Under the pieces are notes generated by a model that saw only the letters and a list, made by a program, of their open reading frames with translations, was not told where the DNA came from and did no database searches. This document shows positions 16,686 to 25,810 of a stretch of DNA of 43,053 nucleotides, piece by piece. A program made the translations under genes and the position numbers. Numbering within the stretch: the stretch's first letter is position 1; the number at the start of each line of letters is the position of its first letter. Origin of the DNA: Actinomycetes bacterium (lineage in GTDB: Bacteria; Actinomycetota; Actinomycetes; Actinomycetales; Cellulomonadaceae); contig JAJYSG010000013.1 of assembly GCA_021793675.1 (NCBI GenBank), positions 1 through 43,053 of the forward strand. Reading direction: 5' to 3'.

Positions 16686-16883
16686 TCACGCGTGCTCGTG
16701 CTCGCTTCGCAGCGCCTGCTCGTAGGTGCGCTCGCCGTAGGCGCCGCACGCCGGGCAGGCCATGTGCGGCTGCTTGGGTGCCTTGCAACGGGGGCACGTG
16801 CTGAGGGACGTGGCAGTGGTCTTCCACTGCGACCGCCGCGCACGGGTGTTGGCGCGCGACATCCTGCGCTTGGGAACAGCCAC
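16686..16883 (-). CDS. rpmF: 50S ribosomal protein L32, zinc-ribbon type
   Basis: 65 aa. [19 protein letters not shown] is the diagnostic N-terminus. Two Cys pairs (30/33 and 43/46) form a zinc ribbon, so this is the zinc-binding (C+) form. The GTG at 16883 is chosen by homology, with GAGAG upstream; two bases separate it from the DUF177 stop, a standard coupled arrangement. Confidence 0.97.
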   Translation of the reverse strand: MAVPKRRMSRANTRARRSQWKTTATSLSTCPRCKAPKQPHMACPACGAYGERTYEQALRSEHEHA

Positions 16884-16885
16884 GG

Positions 16886-17464
16886 CTAGCTCTCTTTCGT
16901 CTCGTCGTCCGGCCCCGTCAGACCGCCCAGGGCGGCCCATCGGGGGTCAAGCGTCTCATGCGAGTGGTCCGGCTCGTCCGCCAGCCTGGCTCCGCACAGG
17001 GAGCACAGGCCCGGGCAGTCGGGCCGGCACACGGGCTGGAACGGCAGCATCGGCACCACCGCGTCCCGCAACGCGGGCTCCAGGTCGAGAAGATCCCCGT
17101 CCAGCTCCCGCAGGTCGTCGTCCTCGTCGCCGTCCTGCGCGGCCACGGCAGCGCGCTCGGGGTAGACGAACAGCTCGGCAAGGACGACGTCCACGGCGCA
17201 CGTGACCTCGTCCAGGCAGCGCACGCACTCCCCGACCGCTTGGCCGCGGACCGCTCCGGTGACCAGGACCCCCTCCATCACCGCCTCGAGCCTCAGATCG
17301 AGCTCCAGGTCGGATCCTTCGGGGATGCCGATGACAGCGGTGCCGAGATCCGCGGGGGCCTTGACGGTCATCCGCACGGTCCGCGTCGATCCCGGACGTC
17401 GACCGAGCTCGTGAGTCTCGAGCACGAACGGCGAGCGGGGATCGAGGTGACCAGGGCGCTGCAC
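16886..17464 (-). CDS. YceD/DUF177 family protein
   Basis: 192 aa. Members are encoded next to rpmF in most bacteria and have been linked to 23S rRNA accumulation. Two cysteine pairs are visible: [10 protein letters not shown] (about 79-82) and a later cluster [13 protein letters not shown] (about 146-157) that could bind metal. A central Asp/Glu-rich segment ([14 protein letters not shown]) precedes it. GTG start at 17464 with AGGGG nine bases upstream. First gene of its operon, with a good promoter at 17521-17549. Confidence 0.88.
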   Translation of the reverse strand: MQRPGHLDPRSPFVLETHELGRRPGSTRTVRMTVKAPADLGTAVIGIPEGSDLELDLRLEAVMEGVLVTGAVRGQAVGECVRCLDEVTCAVDVVLAELFVYPERAAVAAQDGDEDDDLRELDGDLLDLEPALRDAVVPMLPFQPVCRPDCPGLCSLCGARLADEPDHSHETLDPRWAALGGLTGPDDETKES

Positions 17465-17520
17465 GACAGTGTCCCCTCGTCGATCCCGGTCCCAACCACC
17501 ACCGGCTGGACCAGCGGACG

Positions 17521-17549
17521 AGTCTACGGCACGGCCGGACCGGTCCCAA
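17521..17549 (-). promoter_or_regulatory. Promoter for the DUF177-rpmF-rnc-mutM operon
   Basis: Minus strand TTGGGA (17544-17549) and TAGACT (17521-17526) are separated by exactly 17 bases. The start would be near 17514, leaving a leader of about 50 bases to the DUF177 GTG. It splits this operon from sepIVA upstream. Confidence 0.55.
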
Positions 17550-17581
17550 ACCGGCGCTCGTCCCGCACCGGCACCGGCCGG

Positions 17582-18070
17582 TCAGGCGTCGTCGAGGCCG
17601 AGCCGGCCGGCCAGCTTGGCGCGGCCGGCCTGCACCTGCGCCAGCACCTTGCCGAGGTCGATCTCGAAGTCCGCCAGCCGCCGGTCGCAGTAGTCGTCGG
17701 CGTCGCGGCGCAGCGTGTCGGCGATCTCCTGCGCCTCGGCGAGGATCTCGGTTGCCCGCTGGCGGGCGGCCACGGTGACGGCCTCGGACTCGACGAGCCG
17801 CTCCGCCTCGCGGCGGGCCTGCGCGACGATCTCGCCGGCCTCCACCCGGGCCCGCTCCTTGGCGGCGTCCACGTCGGCCAGCAGGGCGTCCGCAGCCGTC
17901 AGCTGGTCCGGGAGCGCCTCGCGCGCCTGCTCGACGAGGTCCAGCACCTCGGCCCTGTTGACCAGCACCGACGACGACATCGGCATCGCGCGCGCGCCCG
18001 TCACGGTTGCCGTCAGCGCCTCCAGCACGCCCTGCACGCCGCCGGTCCGCTCGTCGTTCGTCGCGCTCAT
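17582..18070 (-). CDS. sepIVA: SepIVA-like coiled-coil septation protein
   Basis: 162 aa. After a short disordered N-terminus, residues 35-155 form a long charged, Ala-rich helix pattern (VEQAREALPDQLTAADALLADVDAAKERARVEAGEIVAQARREAERLV) typical of DivIVA-like coiled coils. In mycobacteria the equivalent gene (Rv2927c, MSMEG_2416, SepIVA) sits beside DUF177-rnc-fpg, as here, and is required for septation. Identification therefore rests on coiled-coil character plus synteny. The ATG at 18070 overlaps the coaD stop (ATGA). Confidence 0.75.
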   Translation of the reverse strand: MSATNDERTGGVQGVLEALTATVTGARAMPMSSSVLVNRAEVLDLVEQAREALPDQLTAADALLADVDAAKERARVEAGEIVAQARREAERLVESEAVTVAARQRATEILAEAQEIADTLRRDADDYCDRRLADFEIDLGKVLAQVQAGRAKLAGRLGLDDA

Positions 18071-18552
18071 CGGGTTCCCCTCTCCAGGGCCGCGCGCACG
18101 GCAGCAGCGACACCCGGGGGCACCAGGTCGTCGATCTGCCCGCCGTGCCGGGCCACGTCCTTGACCAGCGAGGACGCCACATGGCCGAGCGCGCCGTCGC
18201 CGGGGACGAAGACCGTCTCCACGCCCGAAAGGTGCCGGTTCAGCAGCGCCATGCCGAGCTCCGCGTCGACGTCGGCACCGCCCCGCAGGCCCTTGACCAC
18301 GGCCTGCGCCCCGGACGCCGTGAGGAAGTCCGCCAGCAGCCCGTCCCAGCTCGTCACGGTGACGCGGCTCAGGTCCGCCACGGCGCGCTCGACGAGCGCG
18401 ACGCGCTCCACCACCGACAGCAACGGCCGCTTGGCCGCGTTGTGGGCGACCACGACGACGACCTCGTCGAACATCGACCGGGCCCGGCGGATGACGTCCA
18501 GGTGGCCCAGCGTGACGGGGTCGAAAGACCCAGGGCAGACCGCGCGACTCAC
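18067..18552 (-). CDS. coaD: Phosphopantetheine adenylyltransferase
   Basis: Fourth step of coenzyme A synthesis: transfers AMP from ATP to 4'-phosphopantetheine. 161 aa, normal length. The nucleotidyltransferase motif GSFDPVTLGHLD (9-20) contains the T/HxGH site, and KGLRGGADVDAEL (87-99) and the C-terminal VPGDGALGHVASSLVK (116-131) segments are typical. The GTG at 18552 starts directly before SRAVCPGSFDP. The stop overlaps the sepIVA start. Confidence 0.97.
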   Translation of the reverse strand: MSRAVCPGSFDPVTLGHLDVIRRARSMFDEVVVVVAHNAAKRPLLSVVERVALVERAVADLSRVTVTSWDGLLADFLTASGAQAVVKGLRGGADVDAELGMALLNRHLSGVETVFVPGDGALGHVASSLVKDVARHGGQIDDLVPPGVAAAVRAALERGTR

Positions 18553-18608
18553 GGGCGTCAACCTACGCCGCGCCCGTCGGCACCGCCGTGCACCCTCGCC
18601 GGTCCGTC

Positions 18609-19163
18609 TCAGGGTGCCGGCTCGGCCAACCAGAGCACGCTGTCGCCGTAGCGCCGCTCGTCGAACCGCCGCAGGCCGGCAGGCCACCCCGGTTCCGGGC
18701 TGCGTGCGGAGCGTTCCACGACGACCACGGCGCCGCCCTCGAGCGCCCCCACCAGCCCGGACAGCACCGTCGCCAGGGCCGCCTCGGCGACGTCGTACGG
18801 CGGGTCGAGGACGACGAGCCGCCACGGCGCCACCACCGGGCGGTCCACGAAGCGTTCGGCACGCTCGGCGACGACGGTCACCCGCGACGCCAGGCCCAGC
18901 GAGGCGGCGTTGCGCCGGCACACCTCGGCGGCAGGCCTCGCCGACTCGACGAGCGTCACCGACACCGCGCCGCGACTCGCCGCCTCCAGGCCGAGCGCGC
19001 CCGACCCGGCGTAGAGGTCCAGCACGCGGGCTCCCGCGACGGCACCGAGGTGCTCGAGCCGCGAGAACAGCGCCTCCCGCACCCGCTCGCTCGTCGGCCG
19101 CGTGCCGCGCGCGGGCACCTGCAGCGTCCGCCCGCCCGCCGTGCCCGCGACGACCCGCGTCAC
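18609..19163 (-). CDS. rsmD: 16S rRNA (guanine(966)-N(2))-methyltransferase
   Basis: 184 aa. SAM-binding motif I is VLDLYAGSGALGLE (47-60) and the catalytic DPPY is at 120-123. The N-terminal RVVAGTAGGRTLQVP and RPTSERVREALFSRL are characteristic of RsmD. Modifies m2G966 of 16S rRNA in the assembled small subunit. The GTG at 19163 overlaps the stop of the membrane protein gene upstream (GTGA). coaD follows after 56 bases, the usual rsmD-coaD pairing. Confidence 0.95.
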   Translation of the reverse strand: MTRVVAGTAGGRTLQVPARGTRPTSERVREALFSRLEHLGAVAGARVLDLYAGSGALGLEAASRGAVSVTLVESARPAAEVCRRNAASLGLASRVTVVAERAERFVDRPVVAPWRLVVLDPPYDVAEAALATVLSGLVGALEGGAVVVVERSARSPEPGWPAGLRRFDERRYGDSVLWLAEPAP

Positions 19164-20839
19164 CGGCCGGCCGCCGCCGGCTTGCTGCCCGGCGCGCCGC
19201 CGGACGCCTCGAACAGCCGGTCCATGAGCGTGCCGGTCGCGATCGACGAGCCGACCGCGAACGCGATCGCCGCACCCGCGAGCTGCAGCATCAGGAACGT
19301 CGGGGTGACGTGCCGCAGCAGGAGCGCGATCCAGGTCGGCAGCAGGCACAGCACCACGAGGTCGGGCCCCCGGGACACCACCGTCGTCACGCCCGTCGGC
19401 AGTGCGCCGAAGGGCGTCGACACCAGGGGCTTCGACCAGTTGGGGCCGGGCCGGTAGGCGGCGCGCACGGTCGCGGCGGCCCACACCGGGGCCCCGAGCA
19501 CCGCGAGCACCAGCCACGGTGCGGGGTCACCGGCCCACCGGCCGAGCCCCGCGAAGGCCAGCAGCGCCCAGACGAGCAGGGCAGCGCCCGGCACCACCAT
19601 CCGCAGCCGGCGGACGGTCTTCGCCGCCAACGGCAGCATCCGGTCGATGATGGGGTTCATCTCGCCGGCCCGCGCCCCCTCGCCCGCGGCGCTCGACGCG
19701 ATGCCGCCCGCCACCAGCACCGAGACGAGCACACCCGGCACGTTCGCCAGCTGGGGCACCACCGTGGCGAGCCACGGGATCAACGCCGCCACGGCCAGCT
19801 GCACCACGTGACGTGGCGACCGCCGCAGCTGGGCGAGATCGGCCGCGACCAGCGCGGTGGCCGGCCCGCGCACCCCGTGGAAGCGCGAGACCCACCGGCG
19901 CACCGGCCGGGACGACCCCGCCGTCAGGGCACGGCCCAGCTCTCGGGAGTCGAGCGAGACGACGGCTCCCATCGCCTGGGTCGCCACCGAGCCGCTCTCG
20001 CGCAGGCTCCGTGCCGGCATGCTGTCCAGCCGGCCGTCGACGACCCAGGCCAGGACGGCCACCAGCAGCACACCGACGCCGAGCAGCGGCCCGGGTGGCA
20101 CCGGCAGCTCCGCCAGCTGCGTGCCACCCAGCGCCAGCACGACCGCCAGCACCGCCGACAACGCGAGCACCACGTCGCCGACGAGCGCCACCCGGCGGCG
20201 CGGCACCCCGACCGACTGCGCCACGGTGGCCAGCAGCACCAGCAGGGCCGCCACGACGAGGCCCGCGCCCGCAGCCAGCAGCGTGCGACGGGGCGTGTCA
20301 CCGAGCAGCCCGGCGTCCAGCAGCGCGACGACCGCACCGCCCGCGAGCGCACCGAGGATCGGCAGCCGGCGCGCCGCCGGTCGCAGCAGGCCGCGCCGTC
20401 CCACCGGCAGGGCGAGCCACCAGGCCGACTCCGCGCCGCCGGCGCCCACCGGGCCGAGCCGACCCGCGAGCGAGACCAGGACGCCCGCCGTGGCGAGCAG
20501 CGCCACCCCGACGAGGGCCGGCAGGCTCAGGCTCGTCGCGGGCGCCACCCGCGGTGCCGGCGGCAGCGAGGCACGCACCTGCTGGGCGATGCCGAACGCC
20601 GCGGCGGCACCGATCGCCACCGAGATGACCGCGTAGTAGACGTCGCCGAGCAGCGACGTCAGGCTCGCGCCGGCACGTGCCTTGCCGGCGGCCGCCGTGA
20701 ACCGCCGGATCGACCGCGCCGACGGCAGGTCGCCGACCTCGCCGGGCGAGACCGCCGGGCCGCGGTCCCGGTCCGGTCCGGCGGGCTCGGTGAGCTCGTC
20801 AGGGCCCTCCGGCTCGTCGCCGCGCGCGGGGCCGCTCAC
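19160..20839 (-). CDS. ABC transporter membrane protein, DUF6297-like
   Basis: 559 aa. A charged 60-residue N-terminus is followed by about 12-14 hydrophobic helices, for example LLGDVYYAVISVAIGAAAAFGIAQQV and VQLAVAALIPWLATVVPQLANVPG. No ATPase motif. The adjacent upstream gene is an ABC ATPase, so this is very likely the permease of an ABC-2-like exporter. I assign it to DUF6297 from recollection of actinobacterial recG-rsmD neighbourhoods; substrate unknown. The GTG start has AGGAGG four bases upstream. Overlaps rsmD by four bases. Confidence 0.7.
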   Translation of the reverse strand: MSGPARGDEPEGPDELTEPAGPDRDRGPAVSPGEVGDLPSARSIRRFTAAAGKARAGASLTSLLGDVYYAVISVAIGAAAAFGIAQQVRASLPPAPRVAPATSLSLPALVGVALLATAGVLVSLAGRLGPVGAGGAESAWWLALPVGRRGLLRPAARRLPILGALAGGAVVALLDAGLLGDTPRRTLLAAGAGLVVAALLVLLATVAQSVGVPRRRVALVGDVVLALSAVLAVVLALGGTQLAELPVPPGPLLGVGVLLVAVLAWVVDGRLDSMPARSLRESGSVATQAMGAVVSLDSRELGRALTAGSSRPVRRWVSRFHGVRGPATALVAADLAQLRRSPRHVVQLAVAALIPWLATVVPQLANVPGVLVSVLVAGGIASSAAGEGARAGEMNPIIDRMLPLAAKTVRRLRMVVPGAALLVWALLAFAGLGRWAGDPAPWLVLAVLGAPVWAAATVRAAYRPGPNWSKPLVSTPFGALPTGVTTVVSRGPDLVVLCLLPTWIALLLRHVTPTFLMLQLAGAAIAFAVGSSIATGTLMDRLFEASGGAPGSKPAAAGR

Positions 20840-20870
20840 CGCGCCTCCTGCCGTCGCCGCCGGCCGGCCG

Positions 20871-21560
20871 TCACGCCGGGATCCGCGCGATGCGGGTGGC
20901 GGCGTCGGCCGCCGACAGCAGCTCGTTGCGCTCGTCGTCCAAATGCAGGGCCCGATCCGCGACGGCGCGCACCAGCTCCGGGTCGTGCGAGGCCATCAGC
21001 ACGGCCCCGCCGGAGGCCTTCTCCGCCAGCAGCCGGTCCGTCAGCGCGGAGAGCATCCGCCGGTCCAGGCGCTGCTCGGGCTCGTCGAGCACCAGCAGCG
21101 AGCGCGGCCGCGCGAACCCGGCGGCCAGCAGCAGCCGACGGCGCTGGCCGCTGGACAGCGACACGGGCAGCGCGGCGGCGTGGTCGACGAGCCCGAACTC
21201 GTCGAGCAGCTCGTCGACCCGGTCCCAGGCGTCCAGCACGCCATGCCCACGCGCGACGAGGTAGAGGTGCTCGGCGACCGACAGCGACGGGAAGTAGGCG
21301 TCGTCGTCCAGCACGCTCGACACGGCGCTGCGGAACTCGACGGTCCGCTCGTCGACCTCCCTGCCCAGCACGGTCAGCTTGCCGCCGGACGGCTCGAGCA
21401 GGCCGATGACGGCACGCAGCACGGTGGACTTCCCCGAGCCGTTGGAGCCGACGAGCGCCAGCGCGCGTCCCGGGTGCAGCGTGAACGTCACGGGCGCGCA
21501 CACCGGCGCCCCGCCGTAGCCGACGAGCAGGTCCTGGGCGCGGGCGACAGGCTGAGGCAC
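20871..21560 (-). CDS. ABC transporter ATP-binding protein
   Basis: 229 aa, single nucleotide-binding domain. Walker A GSNGSGKST (38-46), signature LSSGQRRRLLLAAG, Walker B LLVLDEPEQRLD and switch His in MASHDPELV are all present, so it should be catalytically competent. No membrane domain; it pairs with the permease encoded 31 bases downstream. GTG start at 21560 lies 26 bases after recG. Probably an efflux or lipid-related exporter; nothing in the sequence fixes the substrate. Confidence 0.88.
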   Translation of the reverse strand: MPQPVARAQDLLVGYGGAPVCAPVTFTLHPGRALALVGSNGSGKSTVLRAVIGLLEPSGGKLTVLGREVDERTVEFRSAVSSVLDDDAYFPSLSVAEHLYLVARGHGVLDAWDRVDELLDEFGLVDHAAALPVSLSSGQRRRLLLAAGFARPRSLLVLDEPEQRLDRRMLSALTDRLLAEKASGGAVLMASHDPELVRAVADRALHLDDERNELLSAADAATRIARIPA

Positions 21561-21586
21561 GAGCGCCAGGGTAGCCCGCCCGGGGG

Positions 21587-23827
21587 CTACACCCGGTCGA
21601 TGAACTCCTCGCCGGAGCCCGCCAGGCGATGCTCGATCGCGTCGGTCAGGGCGGGCCAGCCGGCCAGCTCCGGGTCCTGCCCGACGAGCGCGGCGGCCTC
21701 ACCCCGCGCCCGCTCGATGAGGTCGGCGTCGCGCGCGACCCGCAGCAGCCGCAGCGACGAGGCCGTGCCCGACTGCGCCGCGCCGAGCACGTCGCCCTCG
21801 CGGCGCAGCTCGAGGTCGGCGGCGGCCAGCGCGAAGCCGTCCGTGGTGCGGGTGAGCGTCTCCAGCCGCTCCCAGGCAGGCGTGCCCTCGTCGGCCGACG
21901 AGACCAGCAGGCAGACGCCGGGTGCCGCACCGCGCCCCACGCGGCCCCGCAGCTGGTGCAGCTGCGACAGCCCGAACCGGTCGGCGTCCAGCACGACCAT
22001 CGCGGTCGCCGCCGGCACGTCGACCCCGACCTCGATCACCGTGGTGGTGACGAGCACCGGCGTGGCGCCCGAGGCGAACGCGTCGAGGGCCCGGTCCTTG
22101 TCCTCGGCAGGCATCCGGCCGTGCAGCAGCCCGATGGGAATGCCTGCCAGCTCGGGACGGGCGGCCAGCTCGTCGCGCACCTCGAGCACCGCCCGCAGCG
22201 GCGGACGCGGCGCGCCGGCGCCCTCCGGCGGCAGCCCGACGCCCTCGTCCGCCAGCAGGTCGGCGTCGTCGCCGCCGTCGTCGTCGTCCGCAGCGATACG
22301 CGGGCACACGACGAAGGCACAGCCGCCGGAGTCCACCTGCTCGCGCACCAGGGTCCACGTGCGCGCCACGTAGTTGGGCCGCCGGGCGTCCGCCATGAAG
22401 GTCCGGACGCCGGACCGTCCCGCCGGTACCTCGCGGAGCACGGACGTCTCCAGGTCGCCGAACACCGTCATGGCGACGGTGCGCGGGATGGGCGTCGCCG
22501 TCATGACGAGCAGGTGCGGGTGCACCTGGCCCCGGGTGCGCAGCACGTCGCGCTGCTCGACGCCGAACCGGTGCTGCTCGTCGACCACGACGAGCCCGAG
22601 GTCGGCGAACTGGACGTCGGGGTTGAGCAGCGCGTGCGTGCCGACGACGATGCCGGCCGCTCCCCCGGCGGCGTCCGCGAGGGCTTCCCGCCGGGCCGCC
22701 GCCGGCAGCGACCCGGTGAGGAGCGCCACGCGGGTGGCCTGCTCCGCGCCGCCCAGGAACCCGCCCTCGGCGAGGTCGCCGAGCAGCGCCCGCAGCGTGC
22801 GCACGTGCTGCGCCGCGAGCACCTCCGTCGGCGCCAGCAGGGCGGCCTGGCCGCCGGAGTCGATCACCTGGAGCATCGCCCGCAGCGCCACGACGGTCTT
22901 GCCGGAACCGACCTCGCCCTGCAGCAACCGTTGCATGGGGTGCGGGCGCGCGAGCTCACCGGCGATCTGCTCGCCGACCTCGCGCTGCCCCGCGGTGAGC
23001 GTGAACGGCAGCCGGGCGTCGAACGCGTCCAGCAGGCCGCCGGCCACGCCGGGGCGCCGGACCGCCGCCTGGCCCGCCGACCTGGCCCGCCGCCGCGCCA
23101 GCTCGGCCTGCAGCACGAACGCCTCCTCGAACCGCAGCCGGTGCCGCCCGCGGTGCCAGTCGGCGTCCTCCTGCGGCACGTGCACCAGTCGCAACGCCTC
23201 CAGCAGCGAGGGCAGGTGGTGCGCGGCCCGCAGACCGCTGGGCAGCGGGTCCGGCACCTCGCCGTCACCCAGGCCGTCGAGCTCGTGACGCACGGCGCGG
23301 CGGATCTGCCAGCTCTGCAGGCTCGACGACGACGGGTAGATGGGGATGGGCCAGGCCGCCTCCTCGCGCGCCTGCGCCTCGTCCTCGGGGTCGAACACCT
23401 CGAAGTCCGGGTGCATGAGCTGCAGCCGGCCCTGGTACTGGCTCACCACACCGCTGAACAACCCCCGCCGGCCGGGCACCAGCTTGCCCTCGTGCCAGCG
23501 CAACCGGCCCGGATGACCGGCGAAGAACGCGATCCGCAGCCGGCCCCGGCCGTCGGCGATGGCGGCCTCGAGCAGCGCCTTGCCGTCCCGGGTCCGGCGG
23601 ATCGTGGCGGTCTCCACGTCGGCGACGACGGTGACGTGCTCGCCGAGCGCGAGGCCGGCCAGGTCGGTGAGCTCACCGCGGTGCTCGTAGCGACGGGGGT
23701 AGTGCCGCAGCAGGTCGCCCACGGTGCGCAGGCCGAGGCTCTCCAGGCTCTTGCCGGACGAGGCCCCGAACGCCTTGAGTACCGGCCGGTCGAGCGGCGC
23801 CGAGAACGGGAAGGCCGAGACCGCCAC
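21587..23827 (-). CDS. recG: ATP-dependent DNA helicase RecG
   Basis: Branch-migration helicase that processes stalled forks and Holliday junctions, 746 aa. The N-terminal wedge/OB region includes LRHYPRRYEHRGELTDL. The helicase core contains Walker A GEVGSGKTVVALRAML, Walker B VVDEQHRFGVEQR (the DEQH form), TATPIPRT, HGRMPAEDKDR and the motif VI region QLRGRVGRG. The GTG at 23827 begins one base after the stop of the DAK2 gene, and the protein starts AVSAFPFSAPLDRPVLK; the frame is open further upstream, but only inside the DAK2 gene. Confidence 0.96.
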   Translation of the reverse strand: MAVSAFPFSAPLDRPVLKAFGASSGKSLESLGLRTVGDLLRHYPRRYEHRGELTDLAGLALGEHVTVVADVETATIRRTRDGKALLEAAIADGRGRLRIAFFAGHPGRLRWHEGKLVPGRRGLFSGVVSQYQGRLQLMHPDFEVFDPEDEAQAREEAAWPIPIYPSSSSLQSWQIRRAVRHELDGLGDGEVPDPLPSGLRAAHHLPSLLEALRLVHVPQEDADWHRGRHRLRFEEAFVLQAELARRRARSAGQAAVRRPGVAGGLLDAFDARLPFTLTAGQREVGEQIAGELARPHPMQRLLQGEVGSGKTVVALRAMLQVIDSGGQAALLAPTEVLAAQHVRTLRALLGDLAEGGFLGGAEQATRVALLTGSLPAAARREALADAAGGAAGIVVGTHALLNPDVQFADLGLVVVDEQHRFGVEQRDVLRTRGQVHPHLLVMTATPIPRTVAMTVFGDLETSVLREVPAGRSGVRTFMADARRPNYVARTWTLVREQVDSGGCAFVVCPRIAADDDDGGDDADLLADEGVGLPPEGAGAPRPPLRAVLEVRDELAARPELAGIPIGLLHGRMPAEDKDRALDAFASGATPVLVTTTVIEVGVDVPAATAMVVLDADRFGLSQLHQLRGRVGRGAAPGVCLLVSSADEGTPAWERLETLTRTTDGFALAAADLELRREGDVLGAAQSGTASSLRLLRVARDADLIERARGEAAALVGQDPELAGWPALTDAIEHRLAGSGEEFIDRV

Positions 23828-23828
23828 G

Positions 23829-25331
23829 TCAGTCCACCCCGATCCGCCACCGCGGCCCGCCGACCACGGGGCCGACGAGCACCACGTCGACGTCCGGGTA
23901 GGCGTCCGCCATCCAGTCGCGCAGCGCCACCGCCTCGTCGAACGCCGCGCCCGGACCGTGCTGCACGGTGACCGCCTGGGCGTCCCCGGCCATCTCCTCC
24001 ACGAGGGCGGCCGCGATCGGCGCCAGGTCGCCCCACACGTCGACGTCGGCGGTCCGCAACCGGGCGACAGCCGCCTGCGCCTCGTCCGCCCGTTGCGCGG
24101 CCGTACCACGGCCGCCGAGCACCGCGAGCGCGGCGACCGCCGTCGAGAGCACGTCCGGCGCGCCGACGAGCTCGAGGGCCACACCGGGGACGAGGACCGC
24201 GCCCGCCGGGCCGGCCAGCTCGTCGTCCCCCGCCAGCAGCACCACGTGCGGCGTCGCGGTGTCGGCCACCGCGCGCGCCAGGTGCTCGGGCGTCACAGGG
24301 CCCTCGGGGCTGCGGACGACGACCACGGCCCCGCCGGTCGCGAAGTACCGCGCCATCCCCGGCTCCTCGGTCGCGACCACCAGGCCGAGGTCGTCGCCCG
24401 CGGCGACCTGCTGCGCCGCGCCCTCGACCAGCCGGACCACCACCTGCGAGCGGTCGCCGAGGTGCGCCGCCTCGATCGCCGCGGCGGGGTCGTCCGTGTG
24501 GACGTGGACGTGCCACAGCTCGGCCGACCCCACCACCGCGACCGCGTCACCGACGCGCATCAGGGCCGTCCGCAGGGCGGGCCCGAGGTCGGCCGGCCGG
24601 CCGGGCCGCACCAGGAGCATCACCTCGTAGGCGCCACCAGGCTCCGCCGCCCGCCAGGCGGCCAGCTCGTCGGCGCCCACGCCGTGCTCGGGCAACCAGT
24701 CGAGCGACGCCGCCGTCCGCGGGTCCGACAGCGTGACCGCCAGCGCCTCGAGCACGACGAGCAGCGCACACGCCCCGGCGTCGACCACGTGGGCCTGGCG
24801 CAGCACGGGGTGCTCGGCGCTGATGCGCGCCAGCTCGTGGCGGGCCTGCCCGAGGGCCGGACCGAGCAGCGCGGACACGTCCGCGCCCGTGCGCGCCGCG
24901 TGCCGCACGTGCTCGGCGACCAGGCGCGCCACCGTGAGCACGGTGCCCTCCTGCGGCAGGGCCACCGCATCACGCGCGGCCGTGGCCGCCGCGTCGAGGG
25001 CGGCGGCGATCTGGGACGGGCCGGCGGTCTCGTCGGGCAGCGCGCCGGCGAACCCGGCCAGCCACTGGCTGACGATGACGCCCGAGCTGCCGCGGGCCGC
25101 GGTCAGCGCGCCGGACGCGAACGCCCGCGCAACCGTTCCCGCGCCGGCCTCCCCGGAGACCGCGGCCACCTGACCCGCCCCGCCGACGACCGTGAGCCGC
25201 ACGTTGGTCCCGGTGTCGCAGTCCGCGACCGGGAACACGTTGACCGCATCGATCCGCGGCGCGGCCTGCGCCAGGAGCTCCCCCGCGACCTGCGCCCAGC
25301 CGCGCACCGCTGCCCCGTCCAGCCACTCCAC
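23829..25331 (-). CDS. DAK2-domain protein, FakA-like fatty acid kinase ATP-binding subunit
   Basis: 500 aa. The N-terminal DhaL/DAK2 domain (about 10-200) carries the metal-binding Asp motif in [13 protein letters not shown] (32-44). The consensus is DGDTGTN; the Gly is Cys here, while both Asp residues are kept. [13 protein letters not shown]-like loop ([12 protein letters not shown]) and the central and C-terminal domains of the FakA/YloV family follow. In Firmicutes FakA phosphorylates fatty acids held by FakB; no fakB gene is in this window. GTG start with AAGGAGG seven bases upstream. First gene of the operon running to sepIVA; its location before recG is conserved widely. Confidence 0.85.
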   Translation of the reverse strand: MEWLDGAAVRGWAQVAGELLAQAAPRIDAVNVFPVADCDTGTNVRLTVVGGAGQVAAVSGEAGAGTVARAFASGALTAARGSSGVIVSQWLAGFAGALPDETAGPSQIAAALDAAATAARDAVALPQEGTVLTVARLVAEHVRHAARTGADVSALLGPALGQARHELARISAEHPVLRQAHVVDAGACALLVVLEALAVTLSDPRTAASLDWLPEHGVGADELAAWRAAEPGGAYEVMLLVRPGRPADLGPALRTALMRVGDAVAVVGSAELWHVHVHTDDPAAAIEAAHLGDRSQVVVRLVEGAAQQVAAGDDLGLVVATEEPGMARYFATGGAVVVVRSPEGPVTPEHLARAVADTATPHVVLLAGDDELAGPAGAVLVPGVALELVGAPDVLSTAVAALAVLGGRGTAAQRADEAQAAVARLRTADVDVWGDLAPIAAALVEEMAGDAQAVTVQHGPGAAFDEAVALRDWMADAYPDVDVVLVGPVVGGPRWRIGVD

Positions 25332-25389
25332 GCCACGTCCTCCTTCTCGGCGGCCCCACTGTGCCGCGTCCCACCGACAGCGTCCGCAT

Positions 25390-25418
25390 TTGGGCGCCCG
25401 CCAACCCTGGGCTAGTCT
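25390..25418 (+). promoter_or_regulatory. Promoter for rpmB
   Basis: TTGGGC (25390-25395) and TAGTCT (25413-25418) with a 17-base spacer. Start near 25425 leaves a leader of about 105 bases. The element type matches the DUF177 promoter (TTGGGA-17-TAGACT). Confidence 0.55.
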
Positions 25419-25528
25419 TGTCCGGTTGTCCGGCAGCCCCGGACATTCGTGGTGCCCGCAGCGGCCCGCGCCGGTCCCGGCGCCCGAGGACGACGAGCAC
25501 TCCGCCGACCATCGACCGGGAGTACACC

Positions 25529-25720
25529 GTGGCAGCCACCTGCGACGTCTGCGCGAAGGGCCCGAGCTTCGGGCACAACGTCTCGCACTCGAACCTCAAG
25601 ACCAACCGCCGCTGGAACCCGAACATCCAGCGCGTCCGCGTCGTGGAGAACGGCACCCCGAAGCGCCTCAACGTGTGCACGTCGTGCCTCAAGGCCGGCA
25701 AGGTGCAGCGCGCCGTCTGA
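25529..25720 (+). CDS. rpmB: 50S ribosomal protein L28, zinc-binding type
   Basis: 63 aa. [20 protein letters not shown] and [12 protein letters not shown] are diagnostic of L28. Cys5/Cys8 and the CTSC pair near the C-terminus mark the zinc-binding (C+) form. The GTG at 25529 has GGGAG six bases upstream. Monocistronic, with its own promoter and a strong terminator directly downstream; divergent from the DAK2-recG operon. Confidence 0.97.
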   Translation: MAATCDVCAKGPSFGHNVSHSNLKTNRRWNPNIQRVRVVENGTPKRLNVCTSCLKAGKVQRAV

Positions 25721-25735
25721 CCGACCGACGTCGTC

Positions 25736-25773
25736 CCAAGGGCCTGTGGGGGTTCATCCTCACAGGCCCTTGG
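25736..25773 (+). terminator. Strong intrinsic terminator after rpmB
   Basis: CCAAGGGCCTGTG (25736-25748) pairs perfectly with CACAGGCCCTTGG (25761-25773). The loop can extend the stem by four more pairs (two of them G-U), leaving a TTCA tetraloop. Only a short TCTTT follows instead of a T-run. Fifteen bases after the rpmB stop. Confidence 0.85.
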
Positions 25774-25810
25774 CATGTCTTTGACGCGTCGCCTATGGCA
25801 TCGTGACCAT

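Noticed and set aside
25432-25447. CGGAC-ATTC-GTGGT before rpmB as a DosR box
   Set aside because: Only the left half fits the consensus; the right half has three mismatches.
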